A DNA stretch of 14,786 nt. Source: Smittium culicis. Lineage: Eukaryota > Kickxellomycota > Harpellomycetes > Harpellales > Legeriomycetaceae. Position numbers and translations under genes: made by a program. The stretch spans positions 1 through 14,786 of the forward strand of contig LSSN01003230.1 of assembly GCA_001970855.1 (NCBI GenBank), written 5' to 3'. A model generated the notes under the pieces. It was given only the letters and a program-made list of their open reading frames with translations, was not told the DNA's origin and ran no database searches. Positions 1-8,417 of this stretch are shown one piece after another. Each line of letters starts with the position of its first letter. Within the stretch, counting starts at the first letter, position 1.

Positions 1-210
1 GCAAGGCATAAAAAAACTAATATTCTAATACTAATAAATTCCTCTGCCGGTCTACCGGCTGCGTACCTAAAGGGAAATGGGATCAATCTACCATCCGAAA
101 GATCCACCCAGGCATTGCTTCAAGTAGGCTGGATGACTGAAGTTACAAGCAGTCATGGAATTAAGCTCGTTCCAACAAAATTGAATTCGTTGAGATCATT
201 GAGCTCCTAG
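1..210 (+). CDS. 3' end of an unrecognised open frame (5' end outside window)
   Basis: Frame 1 is open from the first base to a TAG at 208-210, giving 69 codons with no internal stop. The predicted tail has a mixed, protein-like composition, including NSSAGLPAAYLKGNG, then QALLQVGWMTEV and a basic, serine-rich end (KLNSLRSLSS). The stretch is clearly richer in G+C than the DNA after base 500, which fits either a real exon or part of a mobile element. I do not recognise a family and see no catalytic motif. The minus strand over the same bases also has long open stretches, but with several stops. Without the upstream sequence it cannot be decided whether this is a host gene, a transposon protein or chance. 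Confidence in a real coding end is low to moderate. Confidence 0.3.
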   Translation, partial: ARHKKTNILILINSSAGLPAAYLKGNGINLPSERSTQALLQVGWMTEVTSSHGIKLVPTKLNSLRSLSS

Positions 211-500
211 TCAGAGCCTACATCTAACAGGAGTAATAAAAAATAGGCACCTGCCCAAACGTGGGAATGATCGACCTGACTCTTCTACAATAAGCTGCTA
301 AACGGCTGAGTTCCGTAATGCTGTCGAACGCTGGACTTGTGCACAGATAATGTCTCAGACTGTGCTAAACGAATCGGTTCCTCCTGTTTCTAGATGGTCC
401 TCCTCTGGAATCGCTGTCCTCCGAATCGCTGCGCGTTGCCTTCACTATCCCCGACCAAGGATAGTGCAACGCTTTCTGGTTTTGGGATGGAGCATTTTTT
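211..500. other. GC-richer noncoding or degenerate island
   Basis: This stretch keeps the higher G+C of 1-210 and then drops sharply to AT-rich DNA near 495. No frame stays open across it. On the minus strand one frame is readable over most of 1-498 with about five stops, as in an eroded coding sequence or transposon fragment, but no family is recognised. It contains the hairpin at 433-472. Confidence 0.4.
433..472. repeat. Strong hairpin (14-bp stem with a bulge)
   Basis: GCGTTG (433-438) pairs with CAACGC (467-472), and CACTATCC (443-450) pairs with GGATAGTG (459-466). All 14 pairs are perfect. They enclose an 8-nt loop, with a 4-nt one-sided bulge (CCTT, 439-442). It lies at the inner edge of the GC-rich island. 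It could be a terminal hairpin of a mobile element or an RNA structure; the role is unknown. Confidence 0.6.
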
Positions 501-1207
501 AACTCTTATATAGATCTTAATTTAAAGTTTTATGTCTTTGTGTCAAATAATCGAATTTATTCAAAAAAATTATTGGACAGCCTTAATGCGCACATTTGTA
601 CTCTATAAACTTCATTTACGATTTAAAACATTTATCCAAGAGAAGATTTATACTATCTTATATTTATCTTCTCTTTATAATTTGAATGTAGCTTCAGCAG
701 AGCTAATATTTTAAATTTTATTTTTAAGCGTAGAATTACCAAAACCCGCGAAAATATCATTGATAGCATTAAATTTGCAGAATATCTCGCTTTGATCCAG
801 CCACCTTGATATTCAAAATACAAATAAATATTAGCAAAAAATTAATATAACAAAAATATTATTATTTCAATAATAAATTTATATTTAAAAATCTTTAAAA
901 ATAAACTTAATACTTAACAAAATATCTAATAACTTTTTTCTCGGATTTATAGCATTATAGTTTGCTGAAAAATCTTATTCTATTTTATTATTAAAATATA
1001 TAAATATCTAATACAATATCTGCTGTGTTTTAAAATGTGAACCGGGATCTGGACATAAATGTATAGTTTTAAACTTATCCAAAAATTTATCATTTATGGT
1101 ATTATACTAATATTCTGCTGCATACTTCAAATTGTGACTAAAAATCTTGTAAATACATTTTAAATATTTGTAGCTTTTTATATATTCGTATTCTCTGTAT
1201 AAAATTG
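501..1207. other. AT-rich DNA, no gene seen
   Basis: Very AT-rich sequence with frequent stops in all frames. The one open stretch (532-714, plus strand) is short, has a biased composition and shows no recognisable motif, so it is not called a gene. No repeat family of the window was recognised here. Confidence 0.6.
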
Positions 1208-2096
1208 CTAAATATAGTATAGAAATTTATATTTTTTATTAAATCTTTTGCTTGCTTCAATCGGTTCACTACGAATTTTAAAAAATTCTTTCAAATCTTC
1301 AATTACCAATAAGTCATCATATCTTATTGAATCTATGAATTTTTTTATAGCAATCAGCCATCTAATTTTCGTTCTTATATTTAACATAGTAAACTAGTTT
1401 ATTTCTTACGTCCAATGTATCGATATCAATATTTTTGCTTTCAAATTTTCGAAGTATATTTTTATTATTTTCCCAATAAAAGTTTATAGGAATATATATC
1501 AGTCTTTATCTTTCCCTTTTTGAAATTTTTATGGTACCAGGAAGTAAAATTTATTTATAGCTAGATTCTTTCCAAGTTTGTGCAATGAAATTTTATATCA
1601 TACTTGAATTTTCGTTTTTTACTAGTAATAAACTTGCTCGTCTTTATGCTATCCAGTATTAGTTAAAAATTGGCACATTTTAGAGGACTATCACGAATTT
1701 TTTTTTTGGATCTGAATGTGTAAATATTTGATTTTCTGAATTTTTTTTTGCGGCGTAAAATTTAGTATTATTGAATCCATATACGATTTTTAAGCTCTTT
1801 TATTCGGCTGCAAAAATTACCAGCGCAAGTATTTCTGATCTTAGTTCACAGTATATATTCAATCTATTGTGAGATTAAAAATATTGAATTCCGCACTCAT
1901 TTCCTTAAATTCGAATTTTACTGAAGCTCATAAATATTTTCAAAATTTTCTCTTTAAGATAAAGTAGTCAAATAGATCTTTTGGAAAGTTTTCTGATGAT
2001 TCTATAGCATACTATCTTAAAATCTGATCTTTTTTACTTATACTCGAAGAAAAATGATCGAGGGACTCTATTATCTTGGGTATTTGAGTTTAAATT
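1208..2096 (-). pseudogene. Weak coding-like stretch, possibly a decayed gene
   Basis: Read on the minus strand, this region gives consecutive protein-like segments separated by stops and frame changes. Examples are IPKIIESLDHFSSSISKKDQ and ENFPKDLFDYFILKRKF, then ELRSEILALVIFAAE, then KSLKIVYGFNNTKFYAAKK, then a 47-codon open run ending near 1330, and finally a 59-codon ATG-initiated frame at 1208-1387 containing DDLLVIEDLKEFF. Local G+C is somewhat higher than in 2100-2800. One segment is faintly reminiscent of an F-box (SEIL...FY..A) and another of a retroelement RNase H junction, but neither is convincing. AT-rich noncoding DNA can give similar readings: the plus strand is also open for about 45 codons near 1260-1395. 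Treat this as a hypothesis. Confidence 0.22.
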
Positions 2097-2687
2097 TAAT
2101 TGAAAAAATCCGTTTTTATGCAAAAAATTTTAATTGTATAGAAAAAAAAACTAATTACTATATAAACCTTCTAAAAAGAGTGAAATAAATATGAATTAAT
2201 AAAATTTCTTGTTTTTCTTTTTTTTTTTTTTTTTGAATTTTATTTTTGAAATTTACCACTAGATTTGACAAAATATTATAATAAAACTCTTAATTTTTTT
2301 GCAAAAATTTTCTACTAAACTTTGCTCTAAAATTGGATAAAATTATAAATAATTTGCGCAATATCTCTTTTTGGTTTTTATCTCTAAAAATGTTATACTT
2401 TATATTTTATATAGAATATTCGGTTTTTAATAAAATTAAGTAAAAAATTGGCATTACAATTTTACAATTTTATAATTTAGAAATTTTATTTTTTGTACTG
2501 TAGAAATTAATAAATATTTTATAATGAAATGCTAGACTATTGTATGAAATTATCTTATTTTTTTATAAAATTTTTAATGGAAGAATATACTTTCAGTTAT
2601 TTTGTATATACTATATTTAGGATTAGCTAGATTATTCATCCTATACTATATATTATACAGAATATCTGATTTATAATTTACGTTTTC

Positions 2688-2708
2688 AAAAAAAAAAAAA
2701 AAAAAAAA
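2688..2708. repeat. Poly(A) run of 21
   Basis: Twenty-one consecutive A residues follow CGTTTTC. This could be a slippage-grown homopolymer or the tail of an old retroposed sequence, but no recognisable body lies upstream. A counterpart T run lies at 2218-2234. Confidence 0.8.
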
Positions 2709-2769
2709 GTGACAGTTTTAAGGATTATAATTTTAATAGAATTTATTTTAGTGTTATTTATGTGGCTAA

Positions 2770-2792
2770 AATAATAATAATAATAATAATAA
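2770..2792. repeat. (AAT)n microsatellite
   Basis: About seven to eight perfect AAT units, ending just before the sequence CCTCGAGC. Confidence 0.85.
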
Positions 2793-2919
2793 CCTCGAGC
2801 AGCTAAAAAGTGTATAATTCATTCTGAATATTAGTTTACTGAATCAAATATTCTATTATTTTCATCTTATATATAATATTTTTTGGTTAAAAAACCCTTT
2901 TAGAGTCTCTAAATATTAA

Positions 2920-3231
2920 CACTTTCCCTTGTAACGCTCATAAAAAAACGTATTATTGATTCAATAACAATTAAAAAAAATTATATTAAATGCTGATGTT
3001 ATACTGAAATCTAGTGATTGAATGTATCTCAAAATAAAATTTTTTGTACTAAAAATAGTTGGCTAAATTTTTCAGATCAAATATAACCAACAGACGCAAT
3101 TAAAATAATTTAATTACGAAGCTTGCTTGCTTTTTGGCTTGTTAGAGAGCAGTAAAAAATAATATAATTCTTTAGAATCGCTAGCGAATCAATAAATTCA
3201 TTTTTTTAAAGAGTTCTGGACGAGAAAGAGC
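2920..3231. mobile_element. Eroded family A (TTAA) elements
   Basis: TTAA at 2916-2919 is followed by CACTTTCCCTTGTAACGCTC, a mutated form of the family A end (CCCTTTCCC...AACGCTC), and then by ATTGATTCAATAA as in younger copies. A second eroded copy spans about 3040-3231: it carries the internal family block ATATAACCAACAG near 3080, then CGAATCAATAAATTCA, and ends in ACGAGAAAGAG just before TTAA at 3232-3235. These copies are much more diverged than those at 11.7-14.4 kb, so they are probably older insertions of the same family. Confidence 0.6.
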
Positions 3232-3510
3232 TTAAGAAATTCATAAAATAGAATTTCCAGCACAGCCAGTAACTTATATAGCTTAATACTGGAAAATAAA
3301 ATTATAAGGAAAAAAAGAAACGTTTCTCCTTGAACTTTAAGTGTATAATCAAAGGTTTGTCAGTTTCACTTTTAAAAAAAATTAGCTAATCATTTATTTA
3401 AGGTACTATTAGCAAATGATGATAATTTCATGCTTCAATCACGATTTTTTTTTTTGTAAATAATTAGGTACAACTATTGAAGATTTTTTGAGGGAACTTA
3501 GGCCCCGAAA

Positions 3511-3658
3511 ACGATTGGTGGTAGGCCTTCCAGGTCACATTTCACTTTATTGATAGAAATTAATAGAATATGAAAAGTAAATATTAAGCATAAAATAAAC
3601 AAAATAAAGCTATAAAACCGTTGAAATCGCCTCCATGATATAATAAACCATTTATAAA
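3511..3658. repeat. DIRS inverted terminal repeat, low-coordinate copy
   Basis: About 148 bp matching the reverse complement of 7881-8028 with scattered differences. Shared blocks include ACGATTGGT, TAGGCCTTCCAGG, ACATTTCACTTTATTGATAG and the GCTATAAAACC/ATGATATAAT segment. In coding orientation this is the 3' repeat. The 33 bp outside it (3478-3510) are specific to this end and are echoed in the internal complementary region. Confidence 0.9.
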
Positions 3659-3710
3659 GGTGCTAAGGCTACGAGGAAATTTTCCTATAGGGAATTGGAG
3701 GGAGGGAAAA

Positions 3711-3826
3711 CCGTTTTCGGGACCTTTGGCCCCTCAAAAAGTCTTCAGCTATAATTTAATTATGTATGAACAGTCTAGACTGTTCTTTGGGACTGAAAGT
3801 CCTCTAAACGATTGGTGTGTTGGTAG
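3711..3826. repeat. DIRS internal complementary region
   Basis: Positions 3711-3747 match the reverse complement of the low outer end (3478-3515; shared blocks CGTTTTCGGG and CCCTCAAAAA). Positions 3743-3826 match the reverse complement of the high outer end (8028-8097; shared blocks GAACAGT, GGGAC.GAAAGTCCTCT and AACGATTGGT). The two matches meet at CTTCA. In DIRS-1 this region is thought to act as the template that completes both ends and joins them into a circle during replication. Its position beside the terminal repeat downstream of the recombinase gene is as in DIRS-1. Confidence 0.85.
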
Positions 3827-4782
3827 GTTGAGAATTGCCGAGGTTTCAGATTGAGGAATTATCCTATTATTATTTGGTTTGAAATAATATTTATTGAAGG
3901 TGCCTGCACTACCCAAATCTGCCTGGAGTAATGTATTTTCTAGTTTAACTCTAGATAAAAAAGCTTTTTTAATTGAGAATTCTCTTGTACTGTGAGCAGA
4001 ATTATAAGATCCAATAGCCAATAAGGATGATTTTATCCAATTTTCAATAGTGCTGTTTGATGCTGACTTTGCGTTAGGTGTAAATACAAAGAATATGGTG
4101 TTATGTACTCATCAATAGCATAACTTTCAGACAATTTTAAATATAATTACAGGTTTTTTACTGGGCAATCATTTATATTTTCGTCTAAGGGCGAAATTCA
4201 AATGATTTTTGGCTCTTTACCATTTTTTTTTGGGCAACAGAGGTATAGTGATTTTCTGTCTTCAGATTTCCTAATTTATGAGCGTTGAATTCCTTGTAAT
4301 TCACTTCTGGACCTCCAGGAAGTTGACAATGCCAAGAGAGTAGCTGCTTTTTTGGCTAACAATTTTAAAGGTAAATCCTCGTTGCTGCCCCATATATTAA
4401 AGTAAATTAGCAATTGCTCAATGCTCCATGTAGGGAATTGGTGGAGGTTTTTTTCTACACTACTTTTTAGCTCTTTCAATAATTTGCTTATTCTTCTTTC
4501 TGAAGTTATTGGGCTGATCATTATATAAAGAGTTCTCCAGTATTCTGAGATCGCAGTGGCGTGTATCAATACTGATGTTGGTTTTAACTTCAGTGATGTA
4601 AGGTAGTTCTCCTGACTTACTGGATCTTATTTTTTATTATTTATTCGATTACCGAAAGCCCATGAAATAAAAATTTTTGGGTGTGAAGCATAATTTCGCT
4701 TTTTAGCTGTTCTGATAGATTCATTTATCAGACTCAAGGCAGATGGGGGTGATTTTTGGGTGCTTTCCCTGATATTTTCCAC
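3749..4782 (-). pseudogene. DIRS tyrosine recombinase remnant
   Basis: This encoded the tyrosine recombinase that would insert the circular DNA. The N-terminal part reads LTSLKLKPTSVLIHATAISE and leads into a 97-codon open stretch (4276-4569) with LLALSTSWRSRSEL, the region of the first catalytic arginine. The C-terminal part (3749-4021) keeps the HxxR motif as HSTR (codons 3992-3994 to 3983-3985) and TFNKYY with the candidate nucleophile tyrosine at 3884-3886. This matches the DIRS pattern HSTR...TFxxxY. A TAA at 4627-4629 interrupts the frame, and the segment between 4270 and 4025 is not readable in a single frame. The tryptophan usually found before the TF motif is replaced by leucine (ADLGSAGTF). 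It is therefore inactive, though the catalytic motifs are unusually well kept. Confidence 0.8.
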
Positions 4783-5345
4783 GCGCAAATTTCCCACTGA
4801 GGGTGTGCTACCAGTAGTATCATAGGTGGGAATATAGCCATCCTCAGTAATAATGGGCACCATGGTTGAGCTGTCCAGTTTGGTGCTATAATTACCATCT
4901 GTATATTTTCCTTCGCTACTCGGCGCAGAATTGAGAGTAGTAAGAGTGATTTTGGGTTTAAATAAGCCCCCGATTTCGACCAAGGATTGGTGAAAGCATC
5001 CATATACATTGAGTTTGGGTCTGGTATTTGAGAGTATCTTTTTAGATGTTGATTTGCTGCTGACGCATATAAATCGATCTTTAGAGGGCTCCACTTTATT
5101 TTCACTGAGTTGGACAAGTACGTGGGCAGCCTTCATTCCTACGTTTTGTGAGAATTAATTGACAGTCAATCCGCTAATATATTCTAGGATCCGGCTATAT
5201 GGTTTATGTCTATCTTGGTGTTGTTCTTCATGGTGATTTCCCACCATTCATTTGCAAGATTTAATAGCTTTCTATTTGAAGTCGTTTCTCCGTTTTTGAA
5301 TATTACATTCGTGGTCACGTTATCTGTTTGCATTCTCAATTTTGA
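4734..5345 (-). pseudogene. DIRS RNase H and connection domain remnant
   Basis: The RNase H block would degrade RNA in the RNA-DNA hybrid during replication. On the minus strand it starts with LRMQTDNVTT, where the catalytic-type aspartate codon is at 5322-5324, and continues through LLNLANEWWE and DINHIAG with two stops (HIAGS*NILAD*LS). It then continues in the open frame 4734-5117 with KIDLYASAANQ, DPNSMYMDAF and IIAPNWTAQPW. That series (IDLFAS..N, DAF...W, Y..P, APxWxxQxW) is typical of DIRS and Ngaro elements just downstream of RNase H. The frame then shifts by one into the recombinase reading frame around 4760-4790. Such a shift can be natural in DIRS, where these ORFs overlap, or it can be damage. 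Confidence 0.8.
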
Positions 5346-5829
5346 ATTTTTCCAGAGATTCACATGTAGTCTCAGGGAAATTAGCAGGCTGACTGCTTCT
5401 TTGTAATTAGATAATTTGACTTGAGTCTTCTGATTCTAAACTCCCGCCAGCGACATAACGTTTCTTGCTATTCCCGAGCCGGTTCCAGAACCATATGTTG
5501 TAGCAGATACGGTCTCTTTTGGATTTGAGGGTTTCAGCATCAATGAAGACAAGTTTTGATGATTTATTTGGGTGCCCCATCACTTCATATCGATTAATTT
5601 TAGTGCTGAGAGTGGGAAAGGCGCCTTTAACTGAAGTTGTGCTTCTTTAGGGCGTTTTTTATTTCGATTTGAAGCTCCATCGACTTGTTTGAAGCAGGCC
5701 ATATTGCAGTTACTGTTTTTTAAAACAGGCCGTTTAATCACATTGCTTGTCTCACTGTTTCCTGGCGATGAATAGCTTTGCGGACTTCCATTCTTATCTT
5801 CTTTGTTCTTTCCTGTGTCAAATGTATCT

Positions 5830-6560
5830 ACATTTTCGGGGTGTCGAACACGAGTACTAAGGATTTCTGACCATTTTTCGGAATAGTATCCGATTTTTCC
5901 AGGTTCATAGTGAATCCGAGATTTTCCATGTGCTTCAGAGTTATTGCTGTGTGTCTCTGGAATTCCTCTGCTGATGCGCCGATTATTTCTATATCGTCTT
6001 ATAAAAAATTAAGCGTATTATGAATCAATATGAATGGCTCGATTGCAGATTCCGTAATTTTTGAGAACACTCTCGGTGCCTTAGTTAGTCCAAATTGCAG
6101 CGAGAGGAGCTCGTATATCGTGTTTTATCCATAAAGCGGCGACTTTTTGCCGATTCTCAATGTAAAGGAACATGGTGATACTCTGAATTTATATCCAGCT
6201 TTGAGATGAAATCTCTAGGTAATATAATTTCTTTCAAGGACTTGATTCCTTCCATCTTGAAACTTTCTTTTATGAAGAAATCTTTGATATGCGTCATATT
6301 TAGCAGCGGTCGTTCTTAACCGGTTCTTACTTCCTGAATATTGGTTAAAAGAATGTTTGGTTTGTATCCGAGCCTACTCTGATTGTCCCTAAGTCTAAAT
6401 ATTTCTGGATCATCAAGCCAATAGCATGGTGATAAGTCACTGGAAGATTCTACATTTTCTTTGGGGTAGGCGATGATTGTTTTGTGAATGGGATTTTATA
6501 CCCATTTTTCAATATATCGATTACCCACTGGCTGAGCCGGTTTGAAAGACGACGAGGCAT
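5830..6560 (-). pseudogene. DIRS reverse transcriptase remnant
   Basis: The expected order of reverse transcriptase blocks can be followed on the minus strand, with frame changes. LSQWVIDILKNGYKIPF (about 6485-6537) is the block just before the polymerase fold. It is followed by an AIGLMIQKYLDLGTI block, then RPLLN...SFKMEGIKSLKE. Motif A reads SKLDINSEYHHVPL with its aspartate at 6193-6195. Next comes LQFGLTKAPRVFSKI (about 6055-6100), then the active-site DD (5993-5998), then ASAEEFQRHT and MENLGFTMNLEKS. The residue just before DD is a TAA stop (5999-6001), and there are frameshifts between motif A and the FGL block. No functional polymerase can be made. Confidence 0.85.
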
Positions 6561-7809
6561 AACCGGCGGTGTGTGAGATTGGACGATCGGAACGAACATT
6601 TTTGAAAATATTTTTAATTTTTCTTGGAATTTTGTTTCTGAAATTCCAGCAAATCGGTAGCAGGTATCTCCCCCTAATTTTGGGGGTACATTTTCCGCGT
6701 TTTTTAAAATTTTTATTTTTTCGAAATAATTTTCCCTTTTGTGATGGTCCGTCGTTCTTAGGCTGGTACATGTCGTCGGTCTTTGATGATATTCGCACTT
6801 TCCATATAGGTCAATGTTTACAATTCCCCCCCGATCCACTCTGAAACCCCTGCTGATTACTAGAGTTGGTACCTTGGTTCCACTGAGGTTTCTGAATATA
6901 GGTATACTGGCTTCCGTTTCGTTGGATACTTCTAAAGTTACTGTTATGGCCAGTTTAGTTCCATTTTGAGCTACTTCCCTACCTAGCTTGACTGCTCCCC
7001 CAATAGTTATGGTTTCCTCGGCTAGGCTGATACTGGTTGTGGAATTGACACGGATAGTTCTTGCTAGTTATTCTGGAAAGTGCTTGTCTAAGCATTTTGT
7101 CGTTTCTACTTGAATGTCTTGTAAATTCCGTTTTTTCCAAGTTGCTGGAATATAACAAGTATTGGTGCTCTGGGATATCGGTTCCATGGTCTGCAGTGGC
7201 GATATCTTTGTCATATCCTGGGCTTTGACTAACAAAGGCTCTTCTTGAATTTCCTCACTTTTGAGAGTAGTGAAGCACAATTCTGATGAAATCTTAGGAG
7301 CTGCCGCTGATTTCTTCAATAAAGAGCTTAATATTGGGTTCTTTCGGCTCAATGATATCTTTTAATTCCCTTGATACGTCTTCAATTTATGCCCCAATCC
7401 TTGCGAAATCAAGGACATTCTGCTTAGCTTCGAAAAATAATTTGTCATCATTTGCTGCCTGGGTGCTGAGCTTAATGGTTTTGTTAATTTCATTGAATTT
7501 AAAGAATCCCCCACTTGGTGCGGGTTGTCTGTTCTTAATTGCGGATACCGACTGCGATGCAAGTTTATGCGCACAGTCATTGTTACCAACCCACGCTTGG
7601 TTCTCGGGACTGAGATTCCAAGAGCTGTACTTGTAGGATTCACCTTCTAATGTATAGATCCTTTCAAGTGTGGAGGTCTCAGCCTGGATTCTGGGGTTGC
7701 CGGTTCCTTACAAGTTTTCAAACGCTGCGTTGATCGTTTGAGATTAGATTCTAAGGGCTTCATAACTCGTTTATTACTCTGATTGCTCTTGTTGGAATTG
7801 ATTGGTCAT
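6496..7809 (-). pseudogene. DIRS gag-like ORF1 remnant
   Basis: The frame starts at an ATG (7807-7809) a short way inside the 5' terminal repeat and can be followed to a stop at 6496 with roughly ten in-frame stops. Readable segments include WNLSPENQAWVGNN, PSGGFFKFNEINKT and QAANDDKLFFEAKQNVLDFA, and a Q/N-rich tail near 6870-6950 (QKPQWNQG, NSSNQQGFQSG). Low-complexity, Asn/Gln-rich C-termini are common in gag-like proteins. A second minus-strand frame, open from about 7020 to 6450 without a stop, overlaps it. The lower part of that frame (from about 6557) belongs to the reverse transcriptase; the upper part looks like a shifted reading of the gag tail. Identification rests on position and composition more than on conserved motifs. 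Confidence 0.6.
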
Positions 7810-7880
7810 AATAAGTAAAGTTTAAAGGTTTATTAGATATTTTCTTTTAGAATTTATTTTTTATAAGCGCGAAATGCGGC

Positions 7881-8028
7881 TTTAGAGATGGCTGATTATA
7901 TCATAGAGGCGATGCCGATGGTTTTATAGCCTTATTTATTTATTTTATATCTTAATCTTTACTTATCAAATTCTATTAATATCTATCAATAAAGTGAAAT
8001 GTGGCCTGGAAGGCCTACTACCAATCGT
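7881..8028. repeat. DIRS inverted terminal repeat, high-coordinate copy
   Basis: Reverse-complement partner of 3511-3658. In coding orientation it is the 5' repeat, lies just upstream of the gag ATG at 7809, and presumably carried the element's promoter. The bases outside it (8029-8097) are specific to this end and are copied in the internal complementary region at 3743-3826. Confidence 0.9.
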
Positions 8029-8097
8029 TGAGAGGACTTTCGGTCCCGAAGAACGGTCTAAACTGTTCGAACGTAAGTGAAGAATAGTCGGCTGAAG

Positions 8098-8417
8098 TCG
8101 CATCTCTACTGACTATTTTTTATGAATAACATAGGAAAATTAAATAAACTCCATGAATCAGAAAAAATATCTAATAAAAAAATACAATTCATATAAAAAA
8201 TCTCAATTTAAATTTGAGTTTATTAATTAATATTCTTAAGGGTTAAATTCTTACTATAAATTCAATATATTAATTTTAATTGGCTAAAAAAACTGATAGA
8301 ATAGAACTAAATATTTTAATTCTCGAATCGTACAAATACTAAAGGGTCTATTTTAAATCAGATTTATAAATAAAGAAAATTACAATTTTTTTTTCACAAA
8401 CAGTGGTCATATGTATT
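8098..8417. other. Spacer between the DIRS element and the subtilase gene
   Basis: AT-rich flank that holds the 3' untranslated region of the minus-strand protease gene. There is no open frame of note. AATAGTC (8083-8089) and GACTATT (8111-8117) form a small inverted repeat straddling the proposed DIRS end. An AATAAA motif overlaps the protease stop codon, but no clear polyadenylation site can be assigned. Confidence 0.5.

Larger units (their letters stand above)
2097..2915. other. Extremely AT-rich spacer with low-complexity runs
   Basis: This is among the most AT-rich parts of the window, with no open frame worth calling. It carries a run of about 17 T (2218-2234), a run of 21 A (2688-2708) and a short AAT microsatellite (2770-2792). 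No gene or RNA was seen. Confidence 0.6.
3478..8097 (-). mobile_element. Degenerate DIRS-like retrotransposon, complete from end to end
   Basis: An element of about 4.6 kb whose coding strand is minus. In coding orientation the order is: left terminal repeat, gag-like ORF, reverse transcriptase, RNase H, tyrosine recombinase, internal complementary region, inverted right terminal repeat. The terminal repeats are inverted to each other instead of direct, and the internal region carries sequence complementary to both outer ends joined together. That layout is the hallmark of the DIRS order, which integrates as a circle through a tyrosine recombinase instead of a DDE integrase. The ends are placed at the shared TGAAG on the plus strand (3478-3482 and 8093-8097), because the internal region switches from one terminus to the other exactly at CTTCA (3743-3747). 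All coding parts carry stops and frameshifts, so the copy is dead. No target duplication is evident, as expected for DIRS. Confidence 0.9.

Noticed and set aside
532..714. Plus-strand 60-codon frame in AT-rich DNA
   Set aside because: Short, with no motif or neighbouring support; within chance for this region, though not excluded.
1208..1860. Ty3-like RNase H or F-box identity for the minus-strand coding-like stretch
   Set aside because: Only short, ambiguous similarities in competing frames. Motif order and key acidic residues could not be confirmed, so no family name is given.
3660..3854. Plus-strand 64-codon frame
   Set aside because: Falls on the DIRS internal complementary region and the antisense of the recombinase tail; no coding motif.
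6569..6844. Plus-strand 91-codon frame rich in Phe and Leu
   Set aside because: Antisense shadow of the DIRS gag/reverse transcriptase remnant.
3478..8097. Considered as a DNA transposon because of its inverted terminal repeats
   Set aside because: Reverse transcriptase, RNase H and tyrosine recombinase remnants plus an internal complementary region identify a DIRS-type retrotransposon.
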